Of a stretch of 15,028 bases of DNA, positions 14,301 through 15,028 are shown piece after piece (positions within the stretch are counted from its first letter, which is position 1; every line of letters starts with the position of its first letter). A model generated the notes under the pieces. That model was given only the letters and a program-made list of their open reading frames with translations. It was not told the DNA's origin and searched no databases. The DNA lies in the NCBI GenBank assembly GCA_037127655.1, contig JBAXXY010000058.1, forward strand, positions 1 through 15,028. Reading direction: 5' to 3'. The stretch is from GWF2-38-69 sp037127655. Its GTDB lineage: Bacteria > Verrucomicrobiota > Lentisphaeria > Victivallales > GWF2-38-69. The translations under genes and the position numbers were made by a program.

Positions 14301-15028
14301 TTCGCTGATGCCAAAGAGATGCTTGACTACATTATTAAGACAAAGATTCTAAAAGTTAATGCAGTATTTGGTATATTCCGGGCAAATTCTGTCGGGGATG
14401 ACATCGTGCTTTACAAAGGCGACGCACCAGATGAGATAGTATCAACTTTCTACAATCTTAGACAGCAAATTAAACCATCTGAAGGAGCAGAAAGTTTTAT
14501 TTCTCTTGGCGACTTCGTGGCCCCGAAAGAGAGCGGTATTTCTGATTATATCGGTATATTTGCCGCAACAGCAGGAATAGGCGTAAGTCAGCTCGAAAAA
14601 CAGTTCCTCAAACAGCATGACGACTACAAGGCAATAATGGTTAAATCCCTTGCTGACAGACTTGCAGAGGCTTTTTCGGAACATCTTAATGAACTTCTGG
14701 TCGAGGAATATTGGACGACTTTGAAAGATATCTCATGGTTTTTCAGAGGTATCAGACCAGCAATCGGCTATCCGACATCGCCTGACCATTCAGAGAAAGT
14801 CACACTCTTTAACACACTTAAAGTTACTGAAAATATCGGAGTAGAGCTCACCGACCACTACTCAATGTCGCCTGTGGCATCTGTCTGCGGTTTTTATCTG
14901 ATGAACCCAAAGGCTGAATATTTTTCAGTTGGAAAGGTTAACAAAGACCAACTAGAGGACTATACTCTAAGGAAAGGAATACCTTTAAGCTTGGCGGAAA
15001 AACTTCTGTCCGAGTCTTTGGCTTATGA
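11358..15028 (+). CDS. metH: Cobalamin-dependent methionine synthase (last residues beyond window)
   Basis: Transfers a methyl group from 5-methyltetrahydrofolate via cobalamin to homocysteine, making methionine in the cytoplasm. Translation from ATG 11358 stays open for 1223 codons; E. coli MetH is 1227, and the visible end (LLSESLAY) aligns with the family's last residues, so only about one to a few are lost. All modules are present. The homocysteine domain has zinc ligands Cys251 (GFNCALG) and Cys314/Cys315 (GGCCGT). The pterin domain starts near 360 (NVGERTNFSGS). The B12 cap is followed by a Rossmann domain with DVHDIGKNI, in which His763 is the lower cobalt ligand. The C-terminal reactivation domain has RPAIGYPTSPDH, which binds SAM. 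An ATG at 11367 is an alternative start; neither has a Shine-Dalgarno. It is divergent from efp and has its own promoter. Confidence 0.97.
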   Translation, partial: MTIMVSNKSDILKKLLQEKILILDGAMGTMIQGYKLTEDDFRGSLFKDAKKLLKGNNDLLCLTKPEIIAEVHRKYLDAGADIIETNSFNSTAVSMAEYGLKSKAYDMAKAAAQIARKVADEYTARNPDKPRFVAGVLGPTSKTASISPDVNNPGFRGAYFDDFVKSYKECARALAEGGADILLIETVFDTLNCKAAIYAILELFEEEKFELPMMISATITDKSGRTLSGQTVEAFWASVSHAPLLSVGFNCALGAEEMHPHIKALSNIANTFISCHPNAGLPDEFGLYRQTPERMGQIIKGFAAEGILNIVGGCCGTNPIHIREIAKVVDGMTPRVIPKPKECCFLSGLEYFEITPQTNFVNVGERTNFSGSKKFADLIRAKKYEDALSIARQQIESGAQIIDVNVDDAMLNSEEEMKIFLNLIASEPEISRVPVMIDSSKWSVIESGLKCLQGKGIVNSISLKEGEEEFIHHARIIRKYGAAVIVMAFDEKGQADTYERKVSICSRAYKILVEEVGFQPNDIIFDPAILAISTGMEEHNNYALDFINATTALRQKFPFSGISGGVSNLSFSFRGNNALREMIHSVFLYYAIKAGMTMGIVNAGQLINFDDVPKDVLKLIEDVVLNRTSDGAEKLLERAISLKSDSKESKQDMSWRETSVEERIAHSIVKGITEFIDTDIEEARLKYKNPMSVIEIPLMDGMNKVGELFGAGKMFLPQVIKSARVMKKSVGYLTPFIEEQKLGMTTVKSVGKIVMATVKGDVHDIGKNIVNVVLQCNNYEIIDLGVMVPCENIIKAAIKEKADIIGLSGLITPSLEEMVNVAREMEHAGLKIPLLIGGATTSSVHTAVKIFPSYKNGVVTHVKDASLAVNVVSSLMGSSASQYTEKLRETNRNIAQSYELASHKRELVSLEGARAKSFKIDWNNFKVRKPSFTGIKVLKDYPIEKLLKYIDWTFFFNAWELKGKYPQILDDKEKGEEAKKLFADAKEMLDYIIKTKILKVNAVFGIFRANSVGDDIVLYKGDAPDEIVSTFYNLRQQIKPSEGAESFISLGDFVAPKESGISDYIGIFAATAGIGVSQLEKQFLKQHDDYKAIMVKSLADRLAEAFSEHLNELLVEEYWTTLKDISWFFRGIRPAIGYPTSPDHSEKVTLFNTLKVTENIGVELTDHYSMSPVASVCGFYLMNPKAEYFSVGKVNKDQLEDYTLRKGIPLSLAEKLLSESLAY

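Overview
The window looks like chromosomal DNA of a strictly anaerobic, fermentative bacterium with moderately low G+C. The main clues are ferredoxin-linked 2-oxoacid oxidoreductase genes beside phosphotransbutyrylase and butyrate kinase genes. A bacterial-type tRNA-guanine transglycosylase, an EF-P with an EpmA partner and a full-length cobalamin-dependent methionine synthase are also present. I cannot assign a phylum from this evidence. No phage, insertion sequence, CRISPR, tRNA or rRNA was seen, and nothing clearly indicates recent transfer.

Layout, left to right. Positions 1-937 (minus) hold most of a Bcr/CflA-type MFS efflux transporter cut by the left edge. It is divergent from a plus-strand group of three closely packed genes: tgt (1058-2161), a second MFS transporter (2170-3468) and a small radical SAM protein (3477-4298). 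A perfect hairpin with an A-tract before and a T-tract after (4299-4324) separates this group from a convergent minus-strand operon. Read in transcription order from 11168 down to 4344, that operon is efp, epmA, ptb, buk, an uncharacterised cysteine-rich protein, a 2[4Fe-4S] ferredoxin, the VorB-like alpha subunit and a fused TPP-beta/gamma subunit of the oxidoreductase. The 189-base gap at 11169-11357 carries two divergent sigma70-like promoters, one for efp and one for metH, which fills 11358 to the right edge and lacks only about its last residue or few residues.

How the genes fit together. The oxidoreductase, ferredoxin, Ptb and Buk make a complete route from a 2-oxoacid (most likely the branched-chain ones, from Val/Leu/Ile) to acyl-CoA, acyl-phosphate and free acid, with reduced ferredoxin and ATP as yield. 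EF-P and its modifying enzyme EpmA are overlapping genes at the head of the same run. The tgt/MFS/radical SAM group is the most speculative and most interesting part. A tRNA Q34-forming enzyme packed with a transporter and an orphan radical SAM enzyme suggests a salvage system for a queuosine precursor, although the substrate-specificity residues of this Tgt look like the preQ1-using type.

A strand contrast runs through the window. The minus-strand operon genes mostly have clear Shine-Dalgarno sites, while all four plus-strand genes lack a recognisable one.
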